Assembly (NCBI GenBank): GCA_965249205.1
Contig: CBDFLL010000006.1
Span: 930,001 to 994,000, forward strand
Reading direction: 5' to 3'
From: JAQBVV01 sp965249205
GTDB taxonomy: Bacteria > Acidobacteriota > Vicinamibacteria > Vicinamibacterales > UBA2999
DNA: 64,000 bases
Shown here: in pieces, positions 16,027-24,955 of the stretch
How the letters are laid out: each line of letters begins with the position of its first letter
Position numbering within the stretch: position 1 is the stretch's first letter
The notes under the pieces: generated by a model
What the model saw: the letters and a program-made list of their open reading frames with translations, nothing else
What the model was told of the DNA's origin: nothing
Database searches by the model: none
Program-made: the position numbers and the translations under genes

Positions 16027-17046
16027 ATGAGAACGCTCCGCGTCGCGCTCTTGTTGATCCCGCTCACCGTCGGCAGCGCAGCCGCGCAGACCGGGGACCC
16101 CCAGGCCGGCGAGGCATTCTGGGCAGGGGACGCCAGCCGCTGCCGGCAGTGTCACGGCGTGAACGGGGAAGGCGGCTTCGGGCCGGATCTTGCCGGTCGC
16201 GCGTTGACCGCGGCGCAGTTTACCCGGGCTGTTCGTAAGCCCTGGGGCGTGATGCCTTCCTTCATCGAGTCGCAGATCACCGATCAGGAGATCGCCGATC
16301 TGAGAGCCTACTTCGGCACCCTCCCGGCCCGCGATGAACCGGGTTCATGGAGGATTGAGATGCCGGCCGGAGCGCCCAGCGGGCAGCAGTTGGCGCTGGC
16401 CACTGTCGGATGCTTGCAGTGTCACGGCCCCCTGCTGAACGGGCCGCGGGATGACATGGGCGCGGTTGGTGCGAGTTACGAATGGTTCAGGGGCATGGTG
16501 TACGGCCATACCTCCGCGATGCCGCGGCACTGGGAACTGCTCGAACAGCCACCAGCCGTACGCGGGCGTATGGGTAACTTCTCACCCTCGCGCGTGCCCG
16601 AGTCCACGCTGCGGGAGATCTACGACTGGGCTCGCGATCTGGGATTCCGCGTCAAAATGATCGGACGGCTCAGCGCCGGCGCAGCCGGGCCGACGGGCGT
16701 GACGTACACCTTGAATGTGGAGAACGTCGGCCTTCCGGAGAAGGGCCTGACAGCGGAGGATGTGAGGGTGTCGCTCGTGGTGCCGGCAGGCGCGACCATC
16801 GTCAGCACGACCGGAGATGGCTATCAAGGTGTCAGCGTTGGCGAGCAGGCCAAGGCCAATGTCGCCGTATGGCAACTGCCGCGCATGGCCGTAACGGACC
16901 AGCAGGCCTACACGCTCACGCTGTCGCAGGCGGGGACGGCGGAAGACAATGTGCGAGGCTCAATACGGTGGACAAGTCCCGTGCTGAAGGCAGGTCCGAA
17001 CGACACGGCGAACATCCCTCCGGCGCCACTCGTGCCGGTTCACTAG
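16027..17046 (+). CDS. Secreted diheme cytochrome c with C-terminal DUF11-like domain
   Basis: The 339-residue protein starts at ATG 16027 (GAGG five bases upstream). It has a signal peptide (1-20), a first cytochrome domain with CRQCH (39-43) and a second motif CLQCH (129-133). From about residue 215 to the end it has a beta-sandwich segment (GVTYTLNVENVG...GLTAEDVRVSLVVPAGATI) like DUF11 adhesion modules. This combination suggests a periplasmic or surface-bound electron carrier. No oxidase genes are adjacent. Confidence 0.75.
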   Translation: MRTLRVALLLIPLTVGSAAAQTGDPQAGEAFWAGDASRCRQCHGVNGEGGFGPDLAGRALTAAQFTRAVRKPWGVMPSFIESQITDQEIADLRAYFGTLPARDEPGSWRIEMPAGAPSGQQLALATVGCLQCHGPLLNGPRDDMGAVGASYEWFRGMVYGHTSAMPRHWELLEQPPAVRGRMGNFSPSRVPESTLREIYDWARDLGFRVKMIGRLSAGAAGPTGVTYTLNVENVGLPEKGLTAEDVRVSLVVPAGATIVSTTGDGYQGVSVGEQAKANVAVWQLPRMAVTDQQAYTLTLSQAGTAEDNVRGSIRWTSPVLKAGPNDTANIPPAPLVPVH

Positions 17047-17154
17047 ATTCCGGAGACGAGTCGGCGGGACCCGCCGAGGACGTCGCGGGTCGCAGGTCAC
17101 ATCCTGCGGCCCGTATGCCAGGCCCGGTGGCCGCAGACGAAGACCGACCGCGTC

Positions 17155-18306
17155 TCAGGCAGGTTCCGGGGGCGATGTCGAACTGGTCAAGAGCGCCAGG
17201 ATCTCGTCCCCGTAGGTGTTCCGGCGCCAAGGGCCGAAGTCTTTGATTGTCGCCAGTTCGGTGCGCGTCCTGGGTGCACGGCGGGCCAGGTCCTGCAGCG
17301 CCGTCCGCGGCACAATCACGTCAGACTCCACGCCACGGGCGCGTGCACGCTCCTTCCGCCATGTGTGCAGGCGATCGTAGCGATCGCGCACGGCTTCGGG
17401 TTCGCGTGCCTCTCGAGGGGGGTACTGGGCCGGAGCCTGGAGGCCCTGCGCAACGGCGTGCAGCAGCGCCCGCCCGTGTCGACGCACCTGCTCTGGTGCC
17501 AAGCCCGGCACACTCTGCAAATCTTCCACGCGCCGCGGCGCGCGGCGCGCGAGTTCCAGTAGCGTTGCCTCTGCCATCACCTTAAAAGGAGGGCGGTCCA
17601 GCCGCTCGGCTTCACCTTCGCGGTAGCTGAAGAGTACGTCAAGCACCGCCGCCTGCTGCGGCGACAGGTCTCGCGCCCCCTTCGCGCGCCAGAACGTCGG
17701 CGATGATGACTGTACGGCGTGCTCTTCGTCACGCCCCCGTGCCAGCCGCTCGAATTCTTCGTGGGCCTCTGGCCAGCACCCGGAGCCAGTGAGCTCGTCG
17801 AATTGTTTGTCGCGCAAGGCCGCGAGATAGTGCGTGTCGAGGCGCGCGTACTCCAGCTGCTCTAGCGTCAGGGGGCGACGCTTCCAGTCGGCCCGCTGGT
17901 ATTTCTTGTTCATCGTCACGCCGAAGTGGGTGCTGAGAATCGGGGCGAGGCCGACCTGCGGCCAGCCGAGCGTGCGGGCGGCGGTCATGGTGTCGAAGAC
18001 GTTTGCGAACTCGAACTGGTAGTCGCGCCGGAGGCAGACGAGGTCGTTCTCTGCCGCATGAAAGATCTTCTGCTGGTGAGGATTGGCGAAGACGGGCGCG
18101 AGCGCGCGCAGATCCGGGAGCGCAATCGGGTCAACGATGTAGTCAGCCACTGACGTGGAGATCTGGATGAGGCAGATACGCTCTCGGTACGCGTGCAAGC
18201 TGTTGGATTCGGTGTCGACCGCGACAACCGAGGCGCGGGCAAGCGCGCGCGCGAGCTGATCGAGGCTATGCGGATCGGCCACGAGCGCGATCGGCGACAG
18301 GGCCAT
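17155..18306 (-). CDS. rnd: Ribonuclease D
   Basis: The 383-residue protein has a DEDDy 3'-5' exonuclease domain: D31 and E33 (DTESNS), D88 (HAAENDL), and Y153 with D157 (YARLD). It is followed by HRDC-type helical domains (about 210-290 and 310-375). RNase D trims tRNA 3' ends. The ATG directly abuts the stop codon of the SHOCT-domain gene (no gap), so it is the last gene of a three-gene operon on the minus strand. Confidence 0.9.
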   Translation of the reverse strand: MALSPIALVADPHSLDQLARALARASVVAVDTESNSLHAYRERICLIQISTSVADYIVDPIALPDLRALAPVFANPHQQKIFHAAENDLVCLRRDYQFEFANVFDTMTAARTLGWPQVGLAPILSTHFGVTMNKKYQRADWKRRPLTLEQLEYARLDTHYLAALRDKQFDELTGSGCWPEAHEEFERLARGRDEEHAVQSSSPTFWRAKGARDLSPQQAAVLDVLFSYREGEAERLDRPPFKVMAEATLLELARRAPRRVEDLQSVPGLAPEQVRRHGRALLHAVAQGLQAPAQYPPREAREPEAVRDRYDRLHTWRKERARARGVESDVIVPRTALQDLARRAPRTRTELATIKDFGPWRRNTYGDEILALLTSSTSPPEPA

Positions 18307-18831
18307 CTACTCCTGACCCGCTGGCGTGCCGTCGTCGTCGGATGACTCCTCCAGCATGCGGCGTACAAGCTCCTTCTTTCGCGCCTGAAATTCCTCGCTG
18401 GTGAGGAAACCCTGCGTCGACAGATCGGCCAGGGATCCAAGCTGGGAGATGAGTTCGCCCTGGGGCGCCTGTTGCAATGCCTTCGACGCCAGCGCGAGTC
18501 GGTGCGTCCGAAATTCGTCGGCGGTCAGAAGCCCGCGATTGGACTTGTCGGTAAGGGCGTTGAGCTGGGACACGAAGTCCGTATCGTGGCTGCCATCGTT
18601 GGTGCCGTCGGACTGCTCGCCGGATGCCACTGCGAGCAAGTGCTCCCGGCGCTTGATGAGGTACACCGGAAAGGCCGCGATCCAGCACAGCAAGCACGCC
18701 AGGAACCACCCGGTGGGGCCCATGTTGAAGAAGCCCGTCGTGCTGCCTTTCTTGATCCCGATATTTCTGGAATCGATCAGTACCCAGACGCTAGTCCCAA
18801 ACACGACGGAAAACGGCAGCAGATCAATCAT
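18307..18831 (-). CDS. Membrane protein with two SHOCT domains
   Basis: The 174-residue protein has two N-terminal transmembrane segments (about 3-20 and 40-60). The cytosolic part contains two SHOCT-type motifs (LNALTDKSNRGLLTADEFRTHR and LGSLADLSTQGFLTSEEFQARK). SHOCT motifs are short helical modules of unclear function, often at the ends of membrane proteins. It sits between the coiled-coil gene and rnd in one operon. Confidence 0.75.
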   Translation of the reverse strand: MIDLLPFSVVFGTSVWVLIDSRNIGIKKGSTTGFFNMGPTGWFLACLLCWIAAFPVYLIKRREHLLAVASGEQSDGTNDGSHDTDFVSQLNALTDKSNRGLLTADEFRTHRLALASKALQQAPQGELISQLGSLADLSTQGFLTSEEFQARKKELVRRMLEESSDDDGTPAGQE

Positions 18832-18852
18832 TGGGCGCGCTCTGGGGAACGG

Positions 18853-19164
18853 TCAGTCGGTACCTTGGCGAAGCTTCTCGACCTTGGCGTCCCGTTCCGA
18901 CGCGAGGCGCTCGCGCTCGCGGCGGAACTGACTCGACATCACGTCGAGTTCGGCAGGGTCGGCTCCAAGAAGTCTGTTCATTGCGGACTGCTGCAGGATC
19001 TCCTGCTCGGCAATCTTCGAATCATAGAGGCTGCGCACTTCAGCGATGGCAGCCTTCTGCTCGTCAGTCACCGGTCGTGTGGAGACACCTTCCTCCGCAT
19101 CTTTCTTGCGAAGGCGCTCCATGGCCAGTTCGACGGCGGACTTGGGCGCGCGGGCGTCGGACAC
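18853..19164 (-). CDS. Small coiled-coil protein, unknown function
   Basis: The 103-residue protein is almost entirely charged helix (VELAMERLRKKDAEEG, later FRRERERLASERDAKVEKLRQ). No membrane segment, signal or catalytic motif. It is first in the operon with the SHOCT gene (gap 21 bases) and rnd. I recognise similar short proteins in related genomes but no assigned role. Confidence 0.65.
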   Translation of the reverse strand: MSDARAPKSAVELAMERLRKKDAEEGVSTRPVTDEQKAAIAEVRSLYDSKIAEQEILQQSAMNRLLGADPAELDVMSSQFRRERERLASERDAKVEKLRQGTD

Positions 19165-19270
19165 CCCTTCAGCTTACCCGTCCTTGGGATTCTGGTGAAG
19201 ACCGGTCGAACCTGTGGCGGTTTAGTGCTTCTCCCGCACGATGCGTCGTGTCCCTCCGTGGCACGGCCGC

Positions 19271-20254
19271 CTATTGATGCACCATGGCCATGCCCGCGGC
19301 CGGATATCTGGTGCCGGCGGCCACGCCAAGGGGGGCGGTGGCTTCGATCTCCGCGATGTCGTCGGCTTCGAGGCGCACGGCGTCGGCGGTGGAATTCTCT
19401 TCGACACGCGACCGATGTTTCGAGCCAGGAATGACGACCACGTCGGGGTGGGTCAGCAGCCAGGCCAGCGCGAGTTGTGCGGGTGTGCAGCCCTTGCGCG
19501 CCGCGATTGCCTCGATCTTGTGCACGAGTGTGAGGTTCTGCTGAAAGTTCTCGCCTTGAAAGCGCGGTTGTTTGTGACGCCAGTCATCAGCGGGGATGTC
19601 GTTGTGTGAGCGAAAGCGTCCGGTCAGGAACCCCCGCCCCAAGGGACTGTAGGCGACGAACGTGATTCCACGCTCCGCGCACAGCGGGAGCAGCTCGGAT
19701 TCCGGATCGCGCGACCACAGCGAGTACTCGGTTTGCAGTGCCGCAATCGGGTGTACCGCCACGGCCCTCCGGATAGTGCTCGGCGCGGCCTCCGACAACC
19801 CGAGATAGCGCACCTTGCCAGCCCGGACGAGTTCAGCCATGGCGCCCACGGTGTCTTCAATGGGGACTGTCGTGTCGACGCGGTGCTGGTAATACAGGTC
19901 GATCGTGTCGACGCCGAGTCTGGCCAGCGACGCGTCACAGGCACGTCGTACGTACTCGGGCGAACCGTTGATGCCGAGGAAGGCCCCATCGTCACTGCGC
20001 ATGTTGCCGAACTTGGTGGCGAGCACAACCCGGTCGCGTCGGTCCTTGATCGCGCGGCCCACAAGCTGCTCGTTCGTGAACGGCCCGTAGATATCCGCGG
20101 TGTCGAGAAAATTCACACCCAGGTCGAGAGCGCGGTGGATAGTGGCAACCGACTCTTCGTCGTCACGACCGACGTAGAAGTCGGACATGCCCATGCAGCC
20201 AAGGCCGATTGACGAGATCTGAGGTCCGTTCGTACCGAGTTGGCGGTGTTCCAC
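19271..20254 (-). CDS. Aldo/keto reductase
   Basis: The 327-residue TIM-barrel oxidoreductase has the catalytic tetrad of the family: D51 and Y56 (DTADIYG), K81 (ATKFGN) and H124 (YYQHRVD). The NADPH-binding loop is near IPGSKHRSRVEENS (about 275). Such enzymes reduce aldehydes or ketones; the substrate here is unknown. It is a single gene, 64 bases from the start of IS copy 2. Confidence 0.85.
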   Translation of the reverse strand: MEHRQLGTNGPQISSIGLGCMGMSDFYVGRDDEESVATIHRALDLGVNFLDTADIYGPFTNEQLVGRAIKDRRDRVVLATKFGNMRSDDGAFLGINGSPEYVRRACDASLARLGVDTIDLYYQHRVDTTVPIEDTVGAMAELVRAGKVRYLGLSEAAPSTIRRAVAVHPIAALQTEYSLWSRDPESELLPLCAERGITFVAYSPLGRGFLTGRFRSHNDIPADDWRHKQPRFQGENFQQNLTLVHKIEAIAARKGCTPAQLALAWLLTHPDVVVIPGSKHRSRVEENSTADAVRLEADDIAEIEATAPLGVAAGTRYPAAGMAMVHQ

Positions 20255-20318
20255 GTAGTGCTCCTTCCGACGTGCTCGCGTTGACGACGATCTCAGCCTG
20301 CGACCCTATCATGCGTGC

Positions 20319-21621
20319 CTAGCAGGCTGCTGAAAAACTCCGTGAAATGGGATCGACAGATCGATCCCGGCGTACTACCATGCTCCCAACACCGCTGAAG
20401 GGAGCCCCATCATGCGCGGACACGATGAGCAAAGCACTCACATGTTCAGCTACCTGTCGCCGGAACAGCGCGTGCCAGCCGACCATCCGCTCCGCGCGGT
20501 TCGCGCGCTGACGGACGAAGCGCTGAGAACGATGTCGCGCAGGTTCGCCGGCCTGTACGCCAACACAGGGCGTCCGTCGATCCCGCCGGAACAGCTGCTG
20601 CGCGCGTTGTTGCTGCAGGTGCTCTACACGGTGCGGAGCGAGCGGCTGCTGATGGAAGAGCTCAATTACAACCTGCTGTTCCGCTGGTTCGTGGGCTTGA
20701 ATTTGGACGACCCGGTTTGGCATCCCACCACGTTTACCAAGAATCGCGACCGGCTGCTGGCGGGCGATCTCGCGGCCGCCTTCTTTGATGCGGTGCAGGC
20801 CCACGCGCGGGCGGCCGGGCTGCTCTCGGACGAACACTTCACTGTGGATGGGACCCAATTGGAAGCGTGGGCCAGCCTGAAGAGCTTTCGGTGCCGGGAC
20901 GCGGCGGAGAGCGACCCGCCCGATGACCCCGGGAATCCCACGGTCAACTTCCACGGGGAGCGGCGGCGCAACGACACGCACCAGTCGACGACCGATCCGG
21001 AGGCGATGCTGCCTCGGAAGGGCCAGGGGAAGGAAGCCAAGCTGGCGTATCTGGGCCACGTGCTGCTGGACAATCGACAGGGACTTGTCGCCAACGTCTG
21101 CGCGACTCACGCGACGGGGACCGCCGAACGCGAGGCAGCGGCGCTGTTGCTGGAGGCCAGCGCGCCGCCGGGCAGCACGGTCGGGGCGGACAAGGGCTAC
21201 GATGTGGCAAGCTTTGTGGCCGCTGTCCGTATCCGGGCCGTCACGCCCCACGTTGCTCAGAAGGTCCGCTGGAGTGCGATCGATGGCCGGACCACGCGGC
21301 ATGCGGGCTATCACGTCAGTCAGCGGAAACGGAAACTCGTAGAACAGGTCTTTGGCTGGATGAAGACCGTCGGCGGCTTGCGCAAACTCCGGCATCGCGG
21401 TGTCGCCCTCGTGGATTGGCAGCTTACCTTCGCCGCCACGGTCTATAACTTGGTCCGGCTGCGGAATCTGGAGGCGAGGTGTCCCTGATCACCGGCCGCG
21501 CGTGTCGCCGGCCCCTTGATCGGGGCCAGCGCACAGCCGTGCGCACCGTTGTCGGTCGGTGGTGACTCGCATGATCCTTAGAAAACGGCCCGATCACCCG
21601 GGTTCTTCAGCAGCCTGCTAG
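20319..21621 (+). mobile_element. IS5/IS1182-type insertion sequence, copy 2
   Basis: Core 20323-21617, 1295 bp, with CTAG at both ends. Sequence and inverted repeats are as in copy 1 but in the opposite orientation. It lies between the aldo/keto reductase promoter region and a partial element C at the end of the aminotransferase gene. Confidence 0.9.
20412..21488 (+). CDS. IS5/IS1182-type transposase (copy 2)
   Basis: The same 358-residue DDE protein as copy 1, intact, preceded by AAGGGAG. Confidence 0.9.
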   Translation: MRGHDEQSTHMFSYLSPEQRVPADHPLRAVRALTDEALRTMSRRFAGLYANTGRPSIPPEQLLRALLLQVLYTVRSERLLMEELNYNLLFRWFVGLNLDDPVWHPTTFTKNRDRLLAGDLAAAFFDAVQAHARAAGLLSDEHFTVDGTQLEAWASLKSFRCRDAAESDPPDDPGNPTVNFHGERRRNDTHQSTTDPEAMLPRKGQGKEAKLAYLGHVLLDNRQGLVANVCATHATGTAEREAAALLLEASAPPGSTVGADKGYDVASFVAAVRIRAVTPHVAQKVRWSAIDGRTTRHAGYHVSQRKRKLVEQVFGWMKTVGGLRKLRHRGVALVDWQLTFAATVYNLVRLRNLEARCP

Positions 21622-21695
21622 TACTCGGTCGTGGTACTCCTGCGGGGTGGTGAGGGGACTGGTGGTTGTGTACGCCTTGGATCGACCGACGCGGG

Positions 21696-21744
21696 TTCCG
21701 ATTGCGGTTTCTCGGGAGCTACGCGCTCATGAAACCCGCGCTAG
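21696..21744. repeat. Mini-element C fragment (copy 5)
   Basis: GCGGTTTCtCGGGAGCTACG to GAAACCCGCGCTAG, the right half of family C ending in CTAG at 21741-21744. Read on the minus strand, the element supplies the TGA stop of the aminotransferase gene (21727-21729). The 75 bases between it and IS copy 2 contain nothing recognisable. Confidence 0.55.
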
Positions 21745-22923
21745 CTTGGCAACGCGCGCGCATTCTGCTAGATATCGCATGGCCGCGTCGACGCCCCCGT
21801 CCTGATGCGGGATACCGGCGACCGCCAGCGCCATCTCCACGCCTCCCAACGTTCCGAGCAGCGTCAGATCATTGAAGTCGCCAAGATGCCCGATGCGAAA
21901 GACCTTGCCACTCAGCTGGCCCAGTCCAACGCCAAGCGAGAGGTCAAACCGCCCGAGCGCCGTCTCGAGCACCAAGGATGAGTCGTGCCCCTGCGGCATC
22001 ATGACCGCCGTCAGCGCCGAGCTGTACTCCGCAGGATTCGCACAAAGGACCTCGAACTGCCAGGCACGCACAGCACGCCTCGTGGCCTCGGCGTGGCGCG
22101 TGTGACGGGCGAATACGTTCTCAAGCCCCTCGGCCTCAAGCATCACGAGCGCTTCCTGCAGCCCGAACAGGAGGTTGGTCGCCGGTGTGTACGGAAAGAA
22201 ACCTTTCTGGTTCGCGGCGAGGATCGGTTCCCAATCCCAGTAGCTGACCGGCAGTCGCGCGCTGCCCCGCGCCGCACGCGCCTTATCGCTCACGGCGTTG
22301 AAGCTCAGCCCCGGTGGCAACATCAACCCCTTCTGTGATGCCCCGACCGTGACATCAACACCCCACTCATCGTGGCGATAGTCGATCGAACCCAGCGAGG
22401 AGATCGTATCGACCAGCAGCAGCGCGGGATGGTGCGCTGCATCGATCGCCCGACGCACCGCCGCGATGTCACTGGTGACGCCTGTCGAGGTCTCATTGTG
22501 GACAACGCACACCGCCTTGATCGCATGCTGGGCGTCTGCCGCAAGCTCGGCTTCAATCTCTGCCGCGTTGACACCGTGGCGCCAGTCGCCAGGGAGAAAC
22601 TGTGGCGTGAGCCCCAGGCTGTCCGCAATCTTCTTCCAGAGCGTGGAGAAATGCCCGGTCTCATACATCAGAACCCGGTCGCCAGGAGACAGGGTATTGG
22701 CGAGCGCCGCTTCCCAGGCGCCAGTGCCAGATGCAGGAAAGAGCACAACCGGATGGGTGGTTCGAAGCACGGACGCGAGCCCACGAAGGACGTCGAACGT
22801 CAGCGCTTGAAACGTCGGTCCGCGGTGATCGATGGTCGGTGCGGCCATCGCCCGGAGCACGCGCTCAGGTACGTTCGTCGGTCCAGGTACCTGCAGAAAG
22901 TGTCTACCGCTCTTGAGTGCCAT
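21727..22923 (-). CDS. Serine/alanine-glyoxylate aminotransferase family protein
   Basis: The 398-residue class V PLP aminotransferase opens GRHFLQVPGPTNVPERVL. The PLP lysine is K198 in GASQKGLMLPPG, preceded by VDTISSLGSIDYRHDEWGVD. These enzymes transaminate glyoxylate from serine or alanine, in the serine cycle or photorespiration-like metabolism. The final residues KLARVS and the stop are encoded by a C mini-element, but the conserved fold ends before this, so activity is probably kept. Confidence 0.85.
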   Translation of the reverse strand: MALKSGRHFLQVPGPTNVPERVLRAMAAPTIDHRGPTFQALTFDVLRGLASVLRTTHPVVLFPASGTGAWEAALANTLSPGDRVLMYETGHFSTLWKKIADSLGLTPQFLPGDWRHGVNAAEIEAELAADAQHAIKAVCVVHNETSTGVTSDIAAVRRAIDAAHHPALLLVDTISSLGSIDYRHDEWGVDVTVGASQKGLMLPPGLSFNAVSDKARAARGSARLPVSYWDWEPILAANQKGFFPYTPATNLLFGLQEALVMLEAEGLENVFARHTRHAEATRRAVRAWQFEVLCANPAEYSSALTAVMMPQGHDSSLVLETALGRFDLSLGVGLGQLSGKVFRIGHLGDFNDLTLLGTLGGVEMALAVAGIPHQDGGVDAAMRYLAECARVAKLARVS

Positions 22924-23175
22924 CAGATCAATATAGCGTACGGGTGTCGCCGCTCCCTATGCTCGGTTCGGTCTTGCATGTCGAAAACGCTGCAGGATAC
23001 TTCTGGTGACGCTCACAATACGACTGTGCACGATCGCACAGTATCCGCTCTGAGCGGCATACTGGCGCGTCAGGAGGCGGGCGAAGGATGCGAATATTTC
23101 GCCCTACGGACTGCCCGCGACGGGCAACCTCTGGCCGTCACGACACAAATAATCCGAGTCGGATATGCTGATCCC

Positions 23176-23490
23176 ATGGAGCGCACAGCCGAATTTTTCG
23201 TAGGCCAAATCGTCCACCACAAGGTGTTCGGCTATCGGGGTGTCGTCTTTGATGTCGATGCCACGTTTCAGGGCACCAATGAGTGGTACGACGCCGTCGC
23301 GCGATCTCGTCCCCCGAGGAACATGCCGTGGTACCACGTGCTTGTCGATGGGGCGGAGCACACGACGTACGTGGCCGAGCGGCATCTTGAGTCCGACGAA
23401 TACGGTCGGCCGATCACACATCCCTTGGTCGCCGAGTTGTGTGGCGAGTTTCACGAGGGGCGCTATACCCTGCGACACACGGTTCAGTAG
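23176..23490 (+). CDS. hspQ: Heat shock protein HspQ (YccV-like)
   Basis: The 104-residue single domain has FFVGQIVHHKVFGYRGVVFD and the conserved MPWYHVLVDGAEHTTYVAERHLE. HspQ-like proteins bind hemimethylated DNA and stimulate Lon in enterobacteria. ATG 23176 gives the usual family length. The frame is open for another 66 codons upstream (from 22978), but that part has no family resemblance and is taken as leader. Confidence 0.85.
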   Translation: MERTAEFFVGQIVHHKVFGYRGVVFDVDATFQGTNEWYDAVARSRPPRNMPWYHVLVDGAEHTTYVAERHLESDEYGRPITHPLVAELCGEFHEGRYTLRHTVQ

Positions 23491-23540
23491 CGCGCCTGCG
23501 ACGGTGTCACAGCAACACGCGCACACGAAAGGGTTTCTGC

Positions 23541-24038
23541 ATGCCGCGCGTCGAGTTCGATCAGCTTCCCGATGATGCCCGGCTTTGGATCTTTTCGGCA
23601 GCGCGCCCGCTGAACGAATCCGAACAGGGCCAATTGCTGGCAATCGTCGACCGATTCATCGACCAGTGGGGGGCGCACACCGTTCCGCTGACCGCTGGGC
23701 GTGAGATGCGATACGACCGATTTCTATTCGTCGCCGTCGACCAGCGCCAGGCTGGGCCCTCTGGCTGTTCGATTGACGCGCTCTTCCGTCAGACGACAGC
23801 CCTCGAACAGGAGATAGGGGTCGAGTTGTCGGACCCTGCGCCTGTGCTGTTCCGACGGGGACCCGCTATCGAGCGGGTGCCGCGTGACCAGTTCGCCACA
23901 CTGGCTGCAGCGGGCTCGGTGGATCTCGACACGACCGTCTTTGACAACACACTGACCTCAGTCGGCGATGTCAGGGCTGGTCGATGGGAAACGCGGCTCG
24001 CCAACGCCTGGCACGCGCGCGCCTTCTTCCCAGCCTAA
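23541..24038 (+). CDS. Conserved hypothetical protein
   Basis: The 165-residue soluble protein contains RLWIFSAARPLNESEQGQLL, a WGAHTVPLTAGREMRYDRFLFVAVD strand and SGCSIDALFRQ. I recognise it as a widespread bacterial family sometimes mislabelled as an ABC transporter ATPase; it has no Walker motifs. It follows hspQ by 50 bases on the same strand. Its stop overlaps the stop of the convergent dioxygenase gene. Confidence 0.7.
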   Translation: MPRVEFDQLPDDARLWIFSAARPLNESEQGQLLAIVDRFIDQWGAHTVPLTAGREMRYDRFLFVAVDQRQAGPSGCSIDALFRQTTALEQEIGVELSDPAPVLFRRGPAIERVPRDQFATLAAAGSVDLDTTVFDNTLTSVGDVRAGRWETRLANAWHARAFFPA

Positions 24039-24901
24039 ACGGCCGTCGGTGATGTCGCGCCCTTGATCTGCGTACGGTGCATGATGCGCCGCGCGCCCGC
24101 GTCGAACGCGTAGCGCCGATGCATCGTCGTCCGGTTATCCCACATGACCAGATCGCCCGGACACCATTGGTGATACCACGTCAAACGGTCCTGTGTGGCG
24201 ACTGCCCAGATCTCATCCAGCAGCGCGTCGGATGCCTCGATCGAGAGGCCGTCGATGTACGCGTTGCGCCGTCGGCCCAGATACAGCCCCTTCTTGCCCG
24301 TTTCGGGGTGAAAACACACCAGCGGATGCAGCGTGCCTGGCGAGGTTCTGGGATCATCTGTGGGCGCGACGCCGGCGCGGAGGTAACCACCACTGTTATA
24401 GGTACCGTCGTGTTTAACGCGAAGGCCCACGACCCTGTGCTTCAACGCGTCCGGGAGCGCAGCGTACGCGCCGGTCATGGTCGTGAAGCCGGTCTCTCCG
24501 CCACTGGCAGGGGTCTCAAGCGCGTACAACACGCTGGCCATCGGCGGCTCGGGAAGGTACGACATGTCGGTATGCCACGCGGCTTCGCCAGAGCCGAGGC
24601 TGCCGATCGCTACACCATCTTCGACCACGTTTGACACGACATAGATCTCGGGATGCCCGGGAACGAAGCGCCTCCCGTTCTCCTGAATCGGCGCTTGCTC
24701 AAGCGTGCCGACCCGCTGGCTGAACGCGACCAAATCCGCGTCGCCGAGCTGCTGGTTCCGCAACAGCAGCACCTCGTGGTCGAGCCAGACACGGCGCAGT
24801 TCCCCAAACACGTCCGAATCGACGTCCCGTAGATCCACTCCTGTGACCTCGGCGCCGAGCGCGGCCCCCGTGGGTATGGCCGCTATGGGGTCAGCACGCA
24901 T
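24035..24901 (-). CDS. TauD/TfdA-family Fe(II)/2-oxoglutarate dioxygenase
   Basis: The 288-residue protein has the facial triad H110-x-D112 (WHTDMSY) and H261 (TTMHRRYAFD), and a 2-oxoglutarate-binding arginine near 272-276 (RRIMHRTQIKG). The length and ending are standard. The substrate may be a sulfonate, a phenoxyacetate or another small acid and cannot be told. A dicarboxylate-type transporter gene lies immediately upstream on the same strand (54-base gap). Confidence 0.85.
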   Translation of the reverse strand: MRADPIAAIPTGAALGAEVTGVDLRDVDSDVFGELRRVWLDHEVLLLRNQQLGDADLVAFSQRVGTLEQAPIQENGRRFVPGHPEIYVVSNVVEDGVAIGSLGSGEAAWHTDMSYLPEPPMASVLYALETPASGGETGFTTMTGAYAALPDALKHRVVGLRVKHDGTYNSGGYLRAGVAPTDDPRTSPGTLHPLVCFHPETGKKGLYLGRRRNAYIDGLSIEASDALLDEIWAVATQDRLTWYHQWCPGDLVMWDNRTTMHRRYAFDAGARRIMHRTQIKGATSPTAV

Positions 24902-24955
24902 CGCTCCCTCCTTCCACCTGCGATTCTGGCGGCTCCGTGGCGGCTCAGCGCCGGC

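Noticed and set aside
22978..23175. N-terminal extension of hspQ by 66 residues
   Set aside because: The extension has no similarity to the family, and the internal ATG gives the normal length.
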